Below, piece after piece: positions 32,563-42,228 of a stretch of DNA of 64,000 bases (within the stretch, counting starts at the first letter, position 1; each line of letters begins with the position of its first letter). Location of the stretch: assembly GCA_041649755.1 (NCBI GenBank), contig JBAZMK010000002.1:1-64000 (forward strand). The letters run 5' to 3'. Origin of the DNA: JAGVXH01 sp041649755. Lineage in GTDB: Archaea; Nanobdellota; Nanobdellia; Pacearchaeales; GW2011-AR1. Both the position numbers and the translations under genes were made by a program. The notes beneath the pieces are model-generated. The model searched no databases and was not told where the DNA came from. It saw only the letters and a program-made list of their open reading frames with translations.

Positions 32563-33219
32563 GTGTTTGGAACAGCAAGTTTTACACTAATAGAAAATAT
32601 CCCCCTCTCAGAGGGTTTCTTCAGAACGCTTGAAGCATTAGCATTTATGTTCAGTGCAACATCCCTTCACAGCAAACTACTAGAAATCTTTCTTGCAATA
32701 TTCGGAGTTTTTTGTCTCTGGTGGATTCTATGGAGTATAGCAGATATGTTTATTGAAGGAAAAATATCAGAATATTTAAAAATCAGCTTATATAATCTTA
32801 AATTAAGAAATATGAGCAAACACTATGTTATAGTCGGCGGGGGAAGGGTAGGTGAAGAAATCGCTAAAAGTCTTCAAAAAGAGAAAAAAGAATTCGTAAT
32901 AATTGAAAAGGAAAAAACAATAGTTGAGAAATTAAGAAAAAAAGGATATCTTGTAATTGAAGGTGACGCAACCGAATCTGATTCGGCAGTTCTTGAGAGG
33001 GCAAATTTAAAACAGGCAAAATCAGCAATCTTAGTAATGCACGAAACAAAAGATAACTTAATGGCGACACTCTCTATAAAAGAAATGGCTCCTGATTTAG
33101 AAATTTATGCAAGAGCAGAAAATCATTCTTTTATCAACAGATTAAAAAAAGCCGGCGCAAAAGAAATAATTGTCCCAGAGATAACTGCTGCAGAAAAATT
33201 CTTACAAAAGCTAAACTAA
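32563..33219 (+). CDS. TrkA-N (RCK) protein with channel-like membrane segment
   Basis: Coordinates use the GTG at 32563, but the frame is open from 32446 and encodes a hydrophobic first helix before that codon, with no ATG, GTG or TTG. The membrane part ends with a long helix (L-W-W-I-L-W-S-I-A-D-M-F-I-E-G), as in two-helix potassium channels. The filter T-V-G-Y-G is replaced by F-S-A-T-S-L-H-S. The cytoplasmic Rossmann domain has V-I-V-G-G-G-R-V-G and G-D-A-T. It probably binds nucleotide and regulates ion flow or another membrane protein. Start and conduction are uncertain. Confidence 0.7.
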   Translation: MFGTASFTLIENIPLSEGFFRTLEALAFMFSATSLHSKLLEIFLAIFGVFCLWWILWSIADMFIEGKISEYLKISLYNLKLRNMSKHYVIVGGGRVGEEIAKSLQKEKKEFVIIEKEKTIVEKLRKKGYLVIEGDATESDSAVLERANLKQAKSAILVMHETKDNLMATLSIKEMAPDLEIYARAENHSFINRLKKAGAKEIIVPEITAAEKFLQKLN

Positions 33220-34361
33220 TCCTTCAAGCGAAAACCAACCTTTTCCAGACCGATTTTTAATCCTATTAATTTTTCTTCTTCACGAATTCTCAATTTACCC
33301 AACAATTTATCCTTGCCTGCCTTCTTATTCTCCAAACTAGAAATCTCATCTGCCATCTCTCCCAAAACCCGCTCAAAAGAATTCTTCTCATCAATAATTT
33401 CAGAAGAAGATTTTTCGTCCAGATTAGTTAATGATTTCTTAACTTCAACTAACTTTTCAGCCAAACCTTTATCAAAAATATCTAAAAAATCATTCTGAAC
33501 ATCTTCAATTAAAGCCTGTCTAAAATTATCCTTATACTTTCTCAACAAATTCCTCTTTTTCTCATTCTTATGATAGACACTCAATAAACCCTTCAAATCA
33601 ATCTGATTCTTCAGGCGATCTATCTGATTAAAAAGAACCTTTCTTTCATTTTCTAACTCTTTTTCCTTTTTAAGAAAATTTCTAAATCTATTTGACTCCT
33701 TAAACTCCAGAAAATCCTTTTCTTTCTTCTCAAGAAGATTTCTCCTTTTCTTAACCTCACTTTCAAGAACCTTTAACTCATTCTCCATTTCTTCCTTAAG
33801 TCTGACAGATTCCTTAAAAGAGAAATAATCATTTAACAAAATCTCAAAAGACTTTCTCTTAAAAATAGTCTCTTTATTATCAAAAAACATTTTTTCATTC
33901 AATTTAAAAAAATCTCTAATTATTCTCCTGACCCCTGCAATCTCTTCACCGATAAGAATATTAGCTACACTATAACTCTTAGCGGACTCTTTTTCAAAAC
34001 GTGAGATAAACTTACCGACTTCCCTGAAATAATTTTCAAAAGAGCTCTCTTTTAATTCGCGAATATTCCAAATGAGTTTCTCACAATAGCCCGCATAGGA
34101 ATCTTTCCCCTCCAAAACCCTTCTTTTTAACCTCAAATCCTCTTTCCTGTTCTCAAGATTTACCCCCTCCAAAACTTCAATTTTCACAGTAAAATCATCA
34201 AGAAAACCTTTTTTAATCTGAAGAGCCGAATCCATTAGTCTCTTCTCAACATCTTCAAAACCCTTAATTATCTTTCTGACTTCTTCCTCATAATTCTCCA
34301 AAGAAATCTCTTTTATTTCAACAAGATTTTCTTTTTTCTTAAAAATATCAAAAAGACCCAT
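33216..34361 (-). CDS. Coiled-coil hypothetical protein, 381 aa
   Basis: ATG 34361 overlaps the ATPase stop (TGATG). The protein begins with M-G-L-F-D-I-F-K-K-K, a short amphipathic motif seen in many archaeal membrane-associating proteins. It continues as a long helical, Lys/Glu-rich protein with strong coiled-coil character, particularly residues 190-270. No enzyme motif is seen. The operon with a P-type ATPase may be only positional. The function is unknown. Confidence 0.65.
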   Translation of the reverse strand: MGLFDIFKKKENLVEIKEISLENYEEEVRKIIKGFEDVEKRLMDSALQIKKGFLDDFTVKIEVLEGVNLENRKEDLRLKRRVLEGKDSYAGYCEKLIWNIRELKESSFENYFREVGKFISRFEKESAKSYSVANILIGEEIAGVRRIIRDFFKLNEKMFFDNKETIFKRKSFEILLNDYFSFKESVRLKEEMENELKVLESEVKKRRNLLEKKEKDFLEFKESNRFRNFLKKEKELENERKVLFNQIDRLKNQIDLKGLLSVYHKNEKKRNLLRKYKDNFRQALIEDVQNDFLDIFDKGLAEKLVEVKKSLTNLDEKSSSEIIDEKNSFERVLGEMADEISSLENKKAGKDKLLGKLRIREEEKLIGLKIGLEKVGFRLKD

Positions 34362-37027
34362 CACTTCACCCCTTTAAAATCTTGATTAAAATCCTGCATA
34401 TTCTCTTCCCATAAATTTAGCCTATCGCCAATTATCTTAACTACATCTATAACAACTATTATCAGAAAAGAAGTAAGAAAAATAGGAATAAGATAGTAAT
34501 AAGGTATTGAAGTAAGATTAATAAAAGAACCTATAGGAGAATAAATTAAAAATACTGTTATCAAGAGAACAAGTACAGAAGCATAAAATAAAAACTTATT
34601 CGTAAATGGCGACCTATTAATTGTAAGCTTTCTGAAACTCCTAAAATTATAGCTATTAAAAGTTGCAAAGAAAACCATACAAGCAAAAACAAGCGTCATT
34701 GATTCTTTAAGCTCCATATAAGAAAGAGTATGATAAAAAACCGTTAAAGCACTTAGACAGATAATTAATCCAGAGAAGACTATCAGCAAAAACAAGGGCT
34801 TAGAGACTATACTTGACTTTCTACGGGGTTTGGTTGTCATAACATCTTTTGAATATGGATTAAAAGCAAGAGTAATTGCCGTAAGTTCATCAGAGAAGAT
34901 GTTCATAAAAAGAATTTGGATTGCAACCAGCGGAAGGGGAAGCCCTAGGAGAACCGATAGAAAAATAATGGCTACCTGAGCAAAATTAATTGAAATCTGA
35001 TAGGAAGCAAATTTCTGAATGTTTGTAAAAATCGTCCTGCCTTCTTTTATAGCATCAATAATTGCAGCAAAATTATCGTCCTTCAGAGTCAGGTCTGCAA
35101 CAGAACGAGAAACATCGGTTCCGCTCCTTCCCATGGCCACGCCAATATGCGCTTCTTTTAAGGCGGGAGCGTCATTCACTCCATCACCTGTCATCGTCAC
35201 AACCTCACCATTAGCCTTAAGTGCCTGAACAATTCTAAGTTTATGCTCTGGCTTGACTCTTGAAAAAATAACTGTTTTCATCACTCTACGAACCAGTTCA
35301 CGATCTGTAATCTTTTCTAACTCCTCTCCTTCTATTACTTCCCCCTCATCAAGACCAATTTGCTTCGCAATAGAAATCGCCGTCTCCCGATTATCCCCTG
35401 TAATCATCTTGACACGAATTCCGGCATTTCTGCAAGTCTCAACAGCCTCTTTAACTTCTTCTCTTGGAGGGTCGCTCATTCCAACAAGTCCAAGAAAAAT
35501 CAAATCGTCCTCTAAACCCTCCTTAGAAACACCATTAGTCTTCTTATAAGCAAAGGCAAGAGTTCTAAGTGTTCCAGAAGTAAAATTCCTATTGCAATCT
35601 TTAATGAGTTCCCTTTCTCTATTCAACATCTTAAAAACCCCGCTATCTCTCTGTATATACTTGCACTTAGGAAGCAAAACCTCTAGAGCCCCTTTAGCAT
35701 ATACAACTTTTTTCTTTGATTCGCTACACATTATAGTCATCATCTTTCTCTCAGAAGTAAAGGGAATTTCTTTCTCCCTCTCTAAATCTATATCTTCTTT
35801 AAACAACCCCACCTTAGAAGCCATAATAAGCAAAGAAGCCTCGGTAGGTGTCCCCATTATATTATAGGTTTTTCCTTCCTCTGACCTTGAAATTTTTGAA
35901 TCGTTACATAAAACGGCAGTCCTTAGAAGATTCTTCAAAGACTTCTCTTTTTCAACGTTAACCTTTTTAGAATTAAACAAAATCTCACCTTTTCGCGAGT
36001 ATCCAGTACCAGATATATCATAAATCCTATTATCAGAAAGTACTTTCAAACAAGTCATTTCTCCTTTTGTTATAGTTCCTGTCTTATCAGAACAAATCAC
36101 TGTAGTCTCCCCCAAGGTCTCAATTATAGACATCCTATTTACTACAGCATTTTTCTTAGCCATTCTATATGAACCAGAAGCCAAAGAAGTTATCAAAACT
36201 ACTGGAAAGCCCTCTGGAAAAGAAGCAACACAAACAGCGATAACCATTATCAAAACTTCTGAAAGAAATTCAAAATTAAAACTATGAGCCCTAATGACCA
36301 TAATAATCCCTGTTAAAATAGCAAAAAGAGAACCAAAAATAACCATATACTTTGCGATAGAATTAACTTTCTTCTGTAGAGGGAGTTCTTTTTCTGTCTC
36401 AGAAATCATCTCTGCTATCTCACCAAAACGGGTTTCCATTCCTGTACGGATAACCTTTGCAACACACTTCCCATCAATAATAAAAGAACCCATAAATAGA
36501 ACATTCTTATCCTTGAATTTTTTCTCACTTTTAGTAGCAAACTTTTTTACTCCGGAAGACTCCCCAGTAAGTACAGCTTCACTAATAAGAAGGTCATTTT
36601 CTTTAAGAACAATACAATCAGCAGGAACCCTCTCCCCATTTCTTAAAATCAAAATATCTCCTGGCACAATCTCTTTTGAACTAATCTCTTTTTCAATCCC
36701 GTCTCGGAGTACAATAGAAACAGGCATTATCATACTTTTAAGTGCAAAAACAGCCTTCTCTGCCTTATACTCCTGAAAAAACCCAACTAAAATCACTATA
36801 AAAATAATACCTAAAATAATATACCCTGTAACTATCTTTTCTCCCCCAACAAAAAAACACAAAACCATAGCAAAAAACAGAATATAAATGACAAAATTAC
36901 TTTTAACCTGCCTTAATAAAATTTTCAATGGGTGAACCTGAGATGTATCTTTAATCTCATTAAAACCATAACTCCTTAAACTCTTTCTAGCTTCTTCAGA
37001 AGTCAAACCTCTCGTACTCCCCCCCAT
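34361..37027 (-). CDS. Cation-transporting P-type ATPase (Ca2+-type)
   Basis: The 888-aa protein has the complete P2-type layout: an N-terminal cation-ATPase domain, an actuator with L-T-G-E-S, the phosphorylation site I-C-S-D-K-T-G-T-I-T, the hinge M-T-G-D-G-V-N-D-A-P-A-L, and about ten membrane helices. It resembles PMR1/SERCA-type Ca2+ or Mn2+ pumps. The metal cannot be fixed from the sequence. It exports ions at the expense of ATP. It overlaps the coiled-coil gene by the TGATG junction. Confidence 0.92.
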   Translation of the reverse strand: MGGSTRGLTSEEARKSLRSYGFNEIKDTSQVHPLKILLRQVKSNFVIYILFFAMVLCFFVGGEKIVTGYIILGIIFIVILVGFFQEYKAEKAVFALKSMIMPVSIVLRDGIEKEISSKEIVPGDILILRNGERVPADCIVLKENDLLISEAVLTGESSGVKKFATKSEKKFKDKNVLFMGSFIIDGKCVAKVIRTGMETRFGEIAEMISETEKELPLQKKVNSIAKYMVIFGSLFAILTGIIMVIRAHSFNFEFLSEVLIMVIAVCVASFPEGFPVVLITSLASGSYRMAKKNAVVNRMSIIETLGETTVICSDKTGTITKGEMTCLKVLSDNRIYDISGTGYSRKGEILFNSKKVNVEKEKSLKNLLRTAVLCNDSKISRSEEGKTYNIMGTPTEASLLIMASKVGLFKEDIDLEREKEIPFTSERKMMTIMCSESKKKVVYAKGALEVLLPKCKYIQRDSGVFKMLNRERELIKDCNRNFTSGTLRTLAFAYKKTNGVSKEGLEDDLIFLGLVGMSDPPREEVKEAVETCRNAGIRVKMITGDNRETAISIAKQIGLDEGEVIEGEELEKITDRELVRRVMKTVIFSRVKPEHKLRIVQALKANGEVVTMTGDGVNDAPALKEAHIGVAMGRSGTDVSRSVADLTLKDDNFAAIIDAIKEGRTIFTNIQKFASYQISINFAQVAIIFLSVLLGLPLPLVAIQILFMNIFSDELTAITLAFNPYSKDVMTTKPRRKSSIVSKPLFLLIVFSGLIICLSALTVFYHTLSYMELKESMTLVFACMVFFATFNSYNFRSFRKLTINRSPFTNKFLFYASVLVLLITVFLIYSPIGSFINLTSIPYYYLIPIFLTSFLIIVVIDVVKIIGDRLNLWEENMQDFNQDFKGVK

Positions 37028-37068
37028 AAAAAAAGAAAAGAAACTTCATTAATAAATATTTGGATAAA

Positions 37069-37245
37069 TTAACAAGAATCTGTATTTTCAACTTCTTCTA
37101 TATCTCCTTCAGCCCTCTCAAGTGAAAGCGCCGCATCTTCTAATGTCTCTCTGCACTTGCCTTTCATATTCTTTGCAGTGTCCATTACAATCTCTCCAGC
37201 AACTTTCACATGCTCTTCAGCCCTCTCAAGCTCATCTTTTTCCAT
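37069..37245 (-). CDS. Small helical acidic protein, 58 aa
   Basis: ATG 37245 and TAA 37069-37071 define a 58-aa protein, mostly one or two amphipathic helices rich in Glu, Ala and Lys (L-E-R-A-E-E-H-V-K-V-A-G-E-I-V), ending in N-T-D-S-C. A TATA box on the minus strand lies about 25 nt upstream, a good sign of expression. No family is recognised. It precedes the ATPase gene by about 40 nt. Confidence 0.6.
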   Translation of the reverse strand: MEKDELERAEEHVKVAGEIVMDTAKNMKGKCRETLEDAALSLERAEGDIEEVENTDSC

Positions 37246-37260
37246 AATCTTCAGACAAAT

Positions 37261-37304
37261 CTATTCTATATAAATGTATTGATACAAAGATAAATTTAAA
37301 TAGC
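37261..37304. promoter_or_regulatory. Divergent promoters: gap and 58-aa gene
   Basis: On the plus strand taaatttaaatagc (37291-37304) lies about 29 nt before ATG 37327. On the minus strand the element around 37265-37275 (tttatata read on that strand) is about 25 nt before ATG 37245. The two boxes are separate. Confidence 0.5.
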
Positions 37305-37326
37305 TCTACAGACTAAATAGTTAAAG

Positions 37327-38304
37327 ATGGTGAATGTAGCAATAAACGGAATCGGAAGAATAGGAAAAGCCGTTTTAAAAATATGTTTAGAGAAAAAAAT
37401 AAATGTAGTTGCTATCAATGACTTGACTCCTATAGAAAGTATGGTCTATTTATTAAAGTATGATTCTGTATATGGAAATTATGAAGAAAAAGTTGAAACA
37501 GGAAAAGATTTTCTAAAAATAGGAAGCCAAAAAATAAAAGTATTCAACGAAACAAATCCTGAAAACTTGCCTTGGAAAGAACTGAAAGTAGACGTAGTTA
37601 TTGAGTCAACAGGAATTTTCACTGACAGAGAAGGAGCACAAAAACATATCAATGCTGGAGCAAAAAAAGTAATAATCTCCGCACCAGCAAAAAATCCGGA
37701 TGTAACTATCGTTTTAGGAGTAAACGACAAAGACTTAAAAAAAGAACATAAGGTAATCTCAATGGCTTCCTGCACGACTAATTGTCTCGCACCCATAGCA
37801 AAAATTCTGAACGAAGAATTTGGAATAGAAAAAGGTTTCATGACCACAATCCACGCATATACGAATGACCAAAAAATCTTAGACGTCTCCCACAAAAAAT
37901 TAAGAAGAGGACGGGCAGGAGCGATAAACTTAATACCTACATCATCCGGAGCAACAACCTCTGTTTCCGAAGTAATACCCGAACTTAAGGGAAAAATGAA
38001 TGGACTCGCAGTACGTGCCCCTGTCGCCTGCGGAAGCTTAGTTGATTTTACTGCAGAATTAAAAAGAAAGACCTCTGTTGAAGAGATAAATAAATCAATG
38101 AAAAAAGCTTCAGAAAAACTCAAAGGAATATTACAATACACCAATGATGAAATAGTTTCTTCAGATATAATAAAAAACCCGCACACGTCAATATTTGATT
38201 CAACTTTAACTCAAGTGAATGGAAATCTTGTAAAAGTATTCTCATGGTATGACAACGAATATGGATATAGTTGCAAAATTGTAGATTTAATAAAAAAACT
38301 CTAA
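37327..38304 (+). CDS. gap: Glyceraldehyde-3-phosphate dehydrogenase, bacterial type I
   Basis: The 325-aa enzyme has N-G-I-G-R-I-G-K for NAD binding and the active-site cysteine in M-A-S-C-T-T-N-C-L-A, which marks the class I (bacterial/eukaryotic) GAPDH, with H-A-Y-T-N-D-Q downstream and a closing W-Y-D-N-E-Y-G-Y-S. Most archaea use the distinct class II enzyme. It oxidises glyceraldehyde-3-phosphate to 1,3-bisphosphoglycerate. It begins the carbon-metabolism cluster, and its mRNA appears leaderless. Confidence 0.94.
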   Translation: MVNVAINGIGRIGKAVLKICLEKKINVVAINDLTPIESMVYLLKYDSVYGNYEEKVETGKDFLKIGSQKIKVFNETNPENLPWKELKVDVVIESTGIFTDREGAQKHINAGAKKVIISAPAKNPDVTIVLGVNDKDLKKEHKVISMASCTTNCLAPIAKILNEEFGIEKGFMTTIHAYTNDQKILDVSHKKLRRGRAGAINLIPTSSGATTSVSEVIPELKGKMNGLAVRAPVACGSLVDFTAELKRKTSVEEINKSMKKASEKLKGILQYTNDEIVSSDIIKNPHTSIFDSTLTQVNGNLVKVFSWYDNEYGYSCKIVDLIKKL

Positions 38305-38309
38305 ATAAA

Positions 38310-39236
38310 ATGGTTTACGACCTAATCATAATTGGGGCAGGTCCTGCCGGGATGACTGCTGCAATTTACGCAGCAAGAAACAAATTAAAATTTTTAATGA
38401 TAAGTCTTGATATAGGGGGACAGGTTTCATGGAGCTCAGAAGTAGATAACTACCCCGGACTACCTGACTGCACAGGAATAGAAATAGTAAATAAGTTCAA
38501 GGAACACCTAAAAGATTACAAAATAAAAGTGAAAATAGAAGAAGTTAAAGAGATAAAAAAAATAAAAAATTTCTTCAAAATCAAAACAAAAAATAAAGAA
38601 TACAAAACAAAAACTATTATCCTTGCATCGGGCAAAAAACCGAAAAAACTTAATGTACCTGGAGAAGAAAAATTCCTAGGAAAAGGAGTATCTTACTGCA
38701 CCACCTGCGAAATAAATCCTTATAAAAATAAAAAAGTTGCTATCATTGGAGGTGGGAACTCGGGTCTTGAAGCAGCCTTATTTCTAACAAAACATTGTAA
38801 GAAAGTCTACGTAGTTGAAATCTTAGACCAAATAAACGGCGAAGAATTCTTAAAAGAAAAAGTTAAAAAAAATAAAAAAATAAAAGTAATAACTGGTGCA
38901 AGGGTCAAAGAGATCCTAGGAAACCAGAAAGTCCACTCAATAAAATACGAAAAAAGCAACAGGGTGGAATCATTAAAAATTGAAGGAATATTTATTGAAA
39001 TAGGACTTATAACTATTCTAGACTTTGCAAAGATTATAAAGAAAAATCAGTGGAATGAGATTATGATTTTCAGAAGCACAAAAACCCACGAAGAAAATAT
39101 GACAAACATTCCAGGGATATTCGCTGCAGGAGACTGCACTGATATACCCACAAAACAAATCGTAGTCGCTGCAGGAGAAGGAGCAAAAGCAGCATTAGCG
39201 GCGATTGATTATATAAATAGAACCGATAAAAAATGA
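38310..39236 (+). CDS. trxB: Thioredoxin reductase
   Basis: From ATG 38310 the protein has 308 aa, the standard low-molecular-weight TrxR length. It shows the FAD motif G-A-G-P-A-G-M-T-A-A, the redox pair C-T-T-C, the NAD(P)H motif G-G-G-N-S-G-L-E-A-A and a C-terminal G-D-C-T-D. It regenerates reduced thioredoxin, presumably that encoded at 8990. It sits 5 nt after gap and overlaps pgk by 4 nt, so redox and glycolysis genes are co-transcribed. Confidence 0.92.
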   Translation: MVYDLIIIGAGPAGMTAAIYAARNKLKFLMISLDIGGQVSWSSEVDNYPGLPDCTGIEIVNKFKEHLKDYKIKVKIEEVKEIKKIKNFFKIKTKNKEYKTKTIILASGKKPKKLNVPGEEKFLGKGVSYCTTCEINPYKNKKVAIIGGGNSGLEAALFLTKHCKKVYVVEILDQINGEEFLKEKVKKNKKIKVITGARVKEILGNQKVHSIKYEKSNRVESLKIEGIFIEIGLITILDFAKIIKKNQWNEIMIFRSTKTHEENMTNIPGIFAAGDCTDIPTKQIVVAAGEGAKAALAAIDYINRTDKK

Positions 39237-40366
39237 AAACACTATCTGACTTTAATTTTAAAAACAAAACAGTTATTCTTCGGTCAGACCTCAATTCAGA
39301 TGTCATAAAAGGAAAAATAATCCCCTCAGAAAGAATTAAAGAATCTGCCGAAACAATTAAAGAGCTAAAAAACAAAGGAGCAAAAGTCATAGTAATAGCC
39401 CACCAAGGAAGCCCTGGAAAAGAAGATTTTATTTCATTAAAACAACATTCAAAAATTTTAAAGAAGTATACCAAAATTAAATTTGTAAAAGATATCATAG
39501 GGAAAAAAGCGATCTCAAAAATAAAAAATCTAAAACCGGGAAAAGCAATTCTTTTAGAAAATATAAGATTTGAAAAAGAGGAATTTAAAACAGATAAAAA
39601 AAATTATTTAATAGGAAAACTCTCTTCTCTCGCAGACTTCTATGTTAATGACGCATTCTCAGTTTGCCATCGTGAACAGGCATCAATAGTTCTTTTCCCA
39701 AAATATTTAGAAAGTTGTGCTGGTCGTCTCTTAGAAAAAGAAGTTAATGCCCTAAAAAAATTAAAAATAAAGAATTGTCTTTACATTCTCGCAGGAGCAA
39801 AACCATCAGATAATTTAAAATTAATGAAAGAAAAAAAAATCCTTGCATGTGGCCTCTTTGGACAAATGTGTTTAATTGCAAAAGGGAAGAAACTGGGGGC
39901 TCAAGAAGTATACCTAAGGAATATAATAAAAGATTTTGGTAAAATAATCGGTATACTAAAGAATAAACAAAAAAATGTGATGACACCAATTGACTTCGCA
40001 GTAAAATTTAAAGGAAAAAGAAAAGAAATTGGATTAGAAGACTTCCCGGTTAACTTTGAAATTTTTGATATTGGAGAAAAAACAATTAATATATTTGTAA
40101 AAGAAATAAAAAAAGCAAAAGCGATTTATATGAAAGGTCCTGCAGGAGACTGTTCAAACAAAAACTTCAGAAAAGGAACATTCAAAATTCTGAAAGCAAT
40201 AAGTGAATCAAAAGGATTCTCAGTAATCGGTGGGGGACATTTAAGCGACGCAATAGAAAAATCTAAAATTGACAAAAATAAGTTCAATCATGTTAGCTTA
40301 TCAGGGGGTGCACTCTTAAATTACATTGCTGGAGAAAAACTCCCAGGTCTTGAAGCACTAAAATGA
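39233..40366 (+). CDS. pgk: Phosphoglycerate kinase
   Basis: The 377-aa protein has the PGK N-terminal R-S-D-L-N-S-D segment and an I-A-H-Q-G-S-P-G loop, then L-L-E-N-I-R-F-E. The nucleotide-binding parts include G-G-A-L-L-N-Y and I-G-G-G-H. It transfers phosphate from 1,3-bisphosphoglycerate to ADP. It is slightly shorter than the usual 390-410 aa. ATGA overlaps link it to trxB and nagB. Confidence 0.93.
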   Translation: MKTLSDFNFKNKTVILRSDLNSDVIKGKIIPSERIKESAETIKELKNKGAKVIVIAHQGSPGKEDFISLKQHSKILKKYTKIKFVKDIIGKKAISKIKNLKPGKAILLENIRFEKEEFKTDKKNYLIGKLSSLADFYVNDAFSVCHREQASIVLFPKYLESCAGRLLEKEVNALKKLKIKNCLYILAGAKPSDNLKLMKEKKILACGLFGQMCLIAKGKKLGAQEVYLRNIIKDFGKIIGILKNKQKNVMTPIDFAVKFKGKRKEIGLEDFPVNFEIFDIGEKTINIFVKEIKKAKAIYMKGPAGDCSNKNFRKGTFKILKAISESKGFSVIGGGHLSDAIEKSKIDKNKFNHVSLSGGALLNYIAGEKLPGLEALK

Positions 40367-41079
40367 GAATAATTAAAACAAAAAATTATAAAGAGTTATC
40401 AAAAAAAGCAACAGAAATCTTAGCCGAAGAAATAAAAAATAAACCAGACACAACCCTTTTACTTCCTACTGGGAAAACACCTCTTGGGCTTTATAAAAAT
40501 TTAGTCAAAAAGTATAATAAAAAAAGAATTGATTTCTCAAAAATTAAAATTTTCAACCTTGACGAGTATTATCTTATAGATAAAGATGACAAAAGAAGTT
40601 TTAATTATTATTTAAGAAAAAATCTTCTTGATAAGATTAATGCAAAAAAAGAAAATGTTTTACTGATAAATGGAAAATCAAAAGACTCAAAGAAAGAATG
40701 TGAAAATTACGAGAACAAAATAAGAAAAAATCCAGTTGACATTGCAATTTTAGGGGTAGGAAAAAACGGACATATAGCATTTAACGAACCAAGCTCAAAA
40801 TTTAATTCAAAAACAAGGCTGGTAAAACTAACCAATGAAACAATAAAAAGAAACTCTTCCTTTTTTAAAAAAGCCCCCAATAAAGCAATAACTTTAGGAA
40901 TAAAAACTATTTTGTCTTCTAAAAAAATAGTTCTTTTGGCTTCTGGAAAAGAAAAAGCAAAAGCAATCAAAGAATTAGTTAGTAAAAGAATCTCGGAAGA
41001 ATACCCTGTCAGTTTTTTAAAAAAACACAAAAATCTCCTTGTTATTATTGACAAAGAAGCGGGAAAGTATATAAAATAA
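40363..41079 (+). CDS. nagB: Glucosamine-6-phosphate deaminase
   Basis: The 238-aa protein matches NagB: L-L-P-T-G-K-T-P-L near the start, F-N-L-D-E-Y-Y, and G-V-G-K-N-G-H-I-A-F-N-E-P, the last two holding the catalytic Asp/His pairs. The E-Y and F-N-E-P versions distinguish it from 6-phosphogluconolactonase. It converts glucosamine-6-phosphate to fructose-6-phosphate plus ammonia. It overlaps pgk by 4 nt, feeding amino sugar into the glycolytic cluster. Confidence 0.92.
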   Translation: MRIIKTKNYKELSKKATEILAEEIKNKPDTTLLLPTGKTPLGLYKNLVKKYNKKRIDFSKIKIFNLDEYYLIDKDDKRSFNYYLRKNLLDKINAKKENVLLINGKSKDSKKECENYENKIRKNPVDIAILGVGKNGHIAFNEPSSKFNSKTRLVKLTNETIKRNSSFFKKAPNKAITLGIKTILSSKKIVLLASGKEKAKAIKELVSKRISEEYPVSFLKKHKNLLVIIDKEAGKYIK

Positions 41080-41096
41080 AAATCCTTAGGTAAAAT

Positions 41097-42191
41097 ATGA
41101 TTGAAAAAGCATACAAAAAAGCCCTTGAAACAATAGACCTTTGTTCTCAAAAGCAAGGACTTTACGCATCTGGAGGAAAAAAAGGCTATAGAGGAGTCTG
41201 GGCACGAGACAGCATTATTAGTTTAATAGGCGCTATAACTGAAGATAAAAAAGACTACAAAGAAATTTTCAAAAGAAGCCTCTTAACCCTAGGAGAAAAA
41301 CAAAGCAAAAGAGGACAAATACCCAACGCAGTCCACGGATTTGAAGATAAAAAACTAAAAGTAGATTACATCTCAATCGATTCTAGCCTTTGGTTCATAA
41401 TCGGACACTATATCTATAAAGAAAAATACGGAAATTCCCTCTTCAAAAAAGAAAATAAAAAAATAAAAAAAGCTCTCACTTGGATTGAATATCGCGATTT
41501 CGGAGAAGAAGGCTTACCTGACCAACTGCCCACAACCGACTGGCAGGACGCCTTCCCCCATAAATACGGCGAAGTAATAAACACACAAGCCCTATACTAT
41601 AAAATTCTAAAACTAATGAAAAACAAAAAAGCAAACAAGATTAGAAAAATAGTAAATCAAGACAAAGAACATGGTCTTTGGAATGGAAATTATTACTGGG
41701 CATACCGCTGGAAAAATCACAATAAGTATAAAGAAATCGGCGAGTGGTTCGACAGCCTCGGAAACCTTTTAGCAATAATCTTTGACTTAGCCGATAAAAA
41801 ACAATCAGAAAAAATCATCACTTACATAAAGAAAAACAAAATTAACAAACCTTTTCCTGTAAAAGCAATCTGGCCCCCAATAAAAAAAGGAAGCAAATAT
41901 TGGGAGGATTATTTTTTAGATTGCGACGCAGGAAAACCTTTTCATTACCTTAACGGAGGAATCTGGCCGTTCATCGGGGGTTTCTACGTTCTTGCCTTAA
42001 TAAAAATGAAAAAATTTAAAGAAGCAAAAAAAGAACTACAACTTCTTGCCGAGTCAAACACAAAAAATAATCCTTTCCCGGAGTGGATAAATCCTCTTGA
42101 CAAAAAAACCCATGGAGTCTATCAAGCATGGAGTGCAGGGCTCTACATCTTAGCTTACAACTCTTTGAAAAAGAAAAAAGTTTTAATCTAA
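41097..42191 (+). CDS. (alpha/alpha)6-barrel glycoside hydrolase
   Basis: The 364-aa protein shows W-A-R-D-S near residue 36, D-S-S-L-W-F, a T-D-W-Q-D-A segment and a W-P-F-I-G-G-F-Y stretch, as found in amylo-alpha-1,6-glucosidase and related six-hairpin glycosidases (also GH15 and invertase-like). It probably hydrolyses a glucan or oligosaccharide and supplies sugar to the neighbouring glycolytic genes. No signal peptide is present, so it acts inside the cell. The substrate is not determined. Confidence 0.78.
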   Translation: MIEKAYKKALETIDLCSQKQGLYASGGKKGYRGVWARDSIISLIGAITEDKKDYKEIFKRSLLTLGEKQSKRGQIPNAVHGFEDKKLKVDYISIDSSLWFIIGHYIYKEKYGNSLFKKENKKIKKALTWIEYRDFGEEGLPDQLPTTDWQDAFPHKYGEVINTQALYYKILKLMKNKKANKIRKIVNQDKEHGLWNGNYYWAYRWKNHNKYKEIGEWFDSLGNLLAIIFDLADKKQSEKIITYIKKNKINKPFPVKAIWPPIKKGSKYWEDYFLDCDAGKPFHYLNGGIWPFIGGFYVLALIKMKKFKEAKKELQLLAESNTKNNPFPEWINPLDKKTHGVYQAWSAGLYILAYNSLKKKKVLI

Positions 42192-42228
42192 TTAGTTTCA
42201 ATTATGAAATTATTTTTCTTCAAAACAC

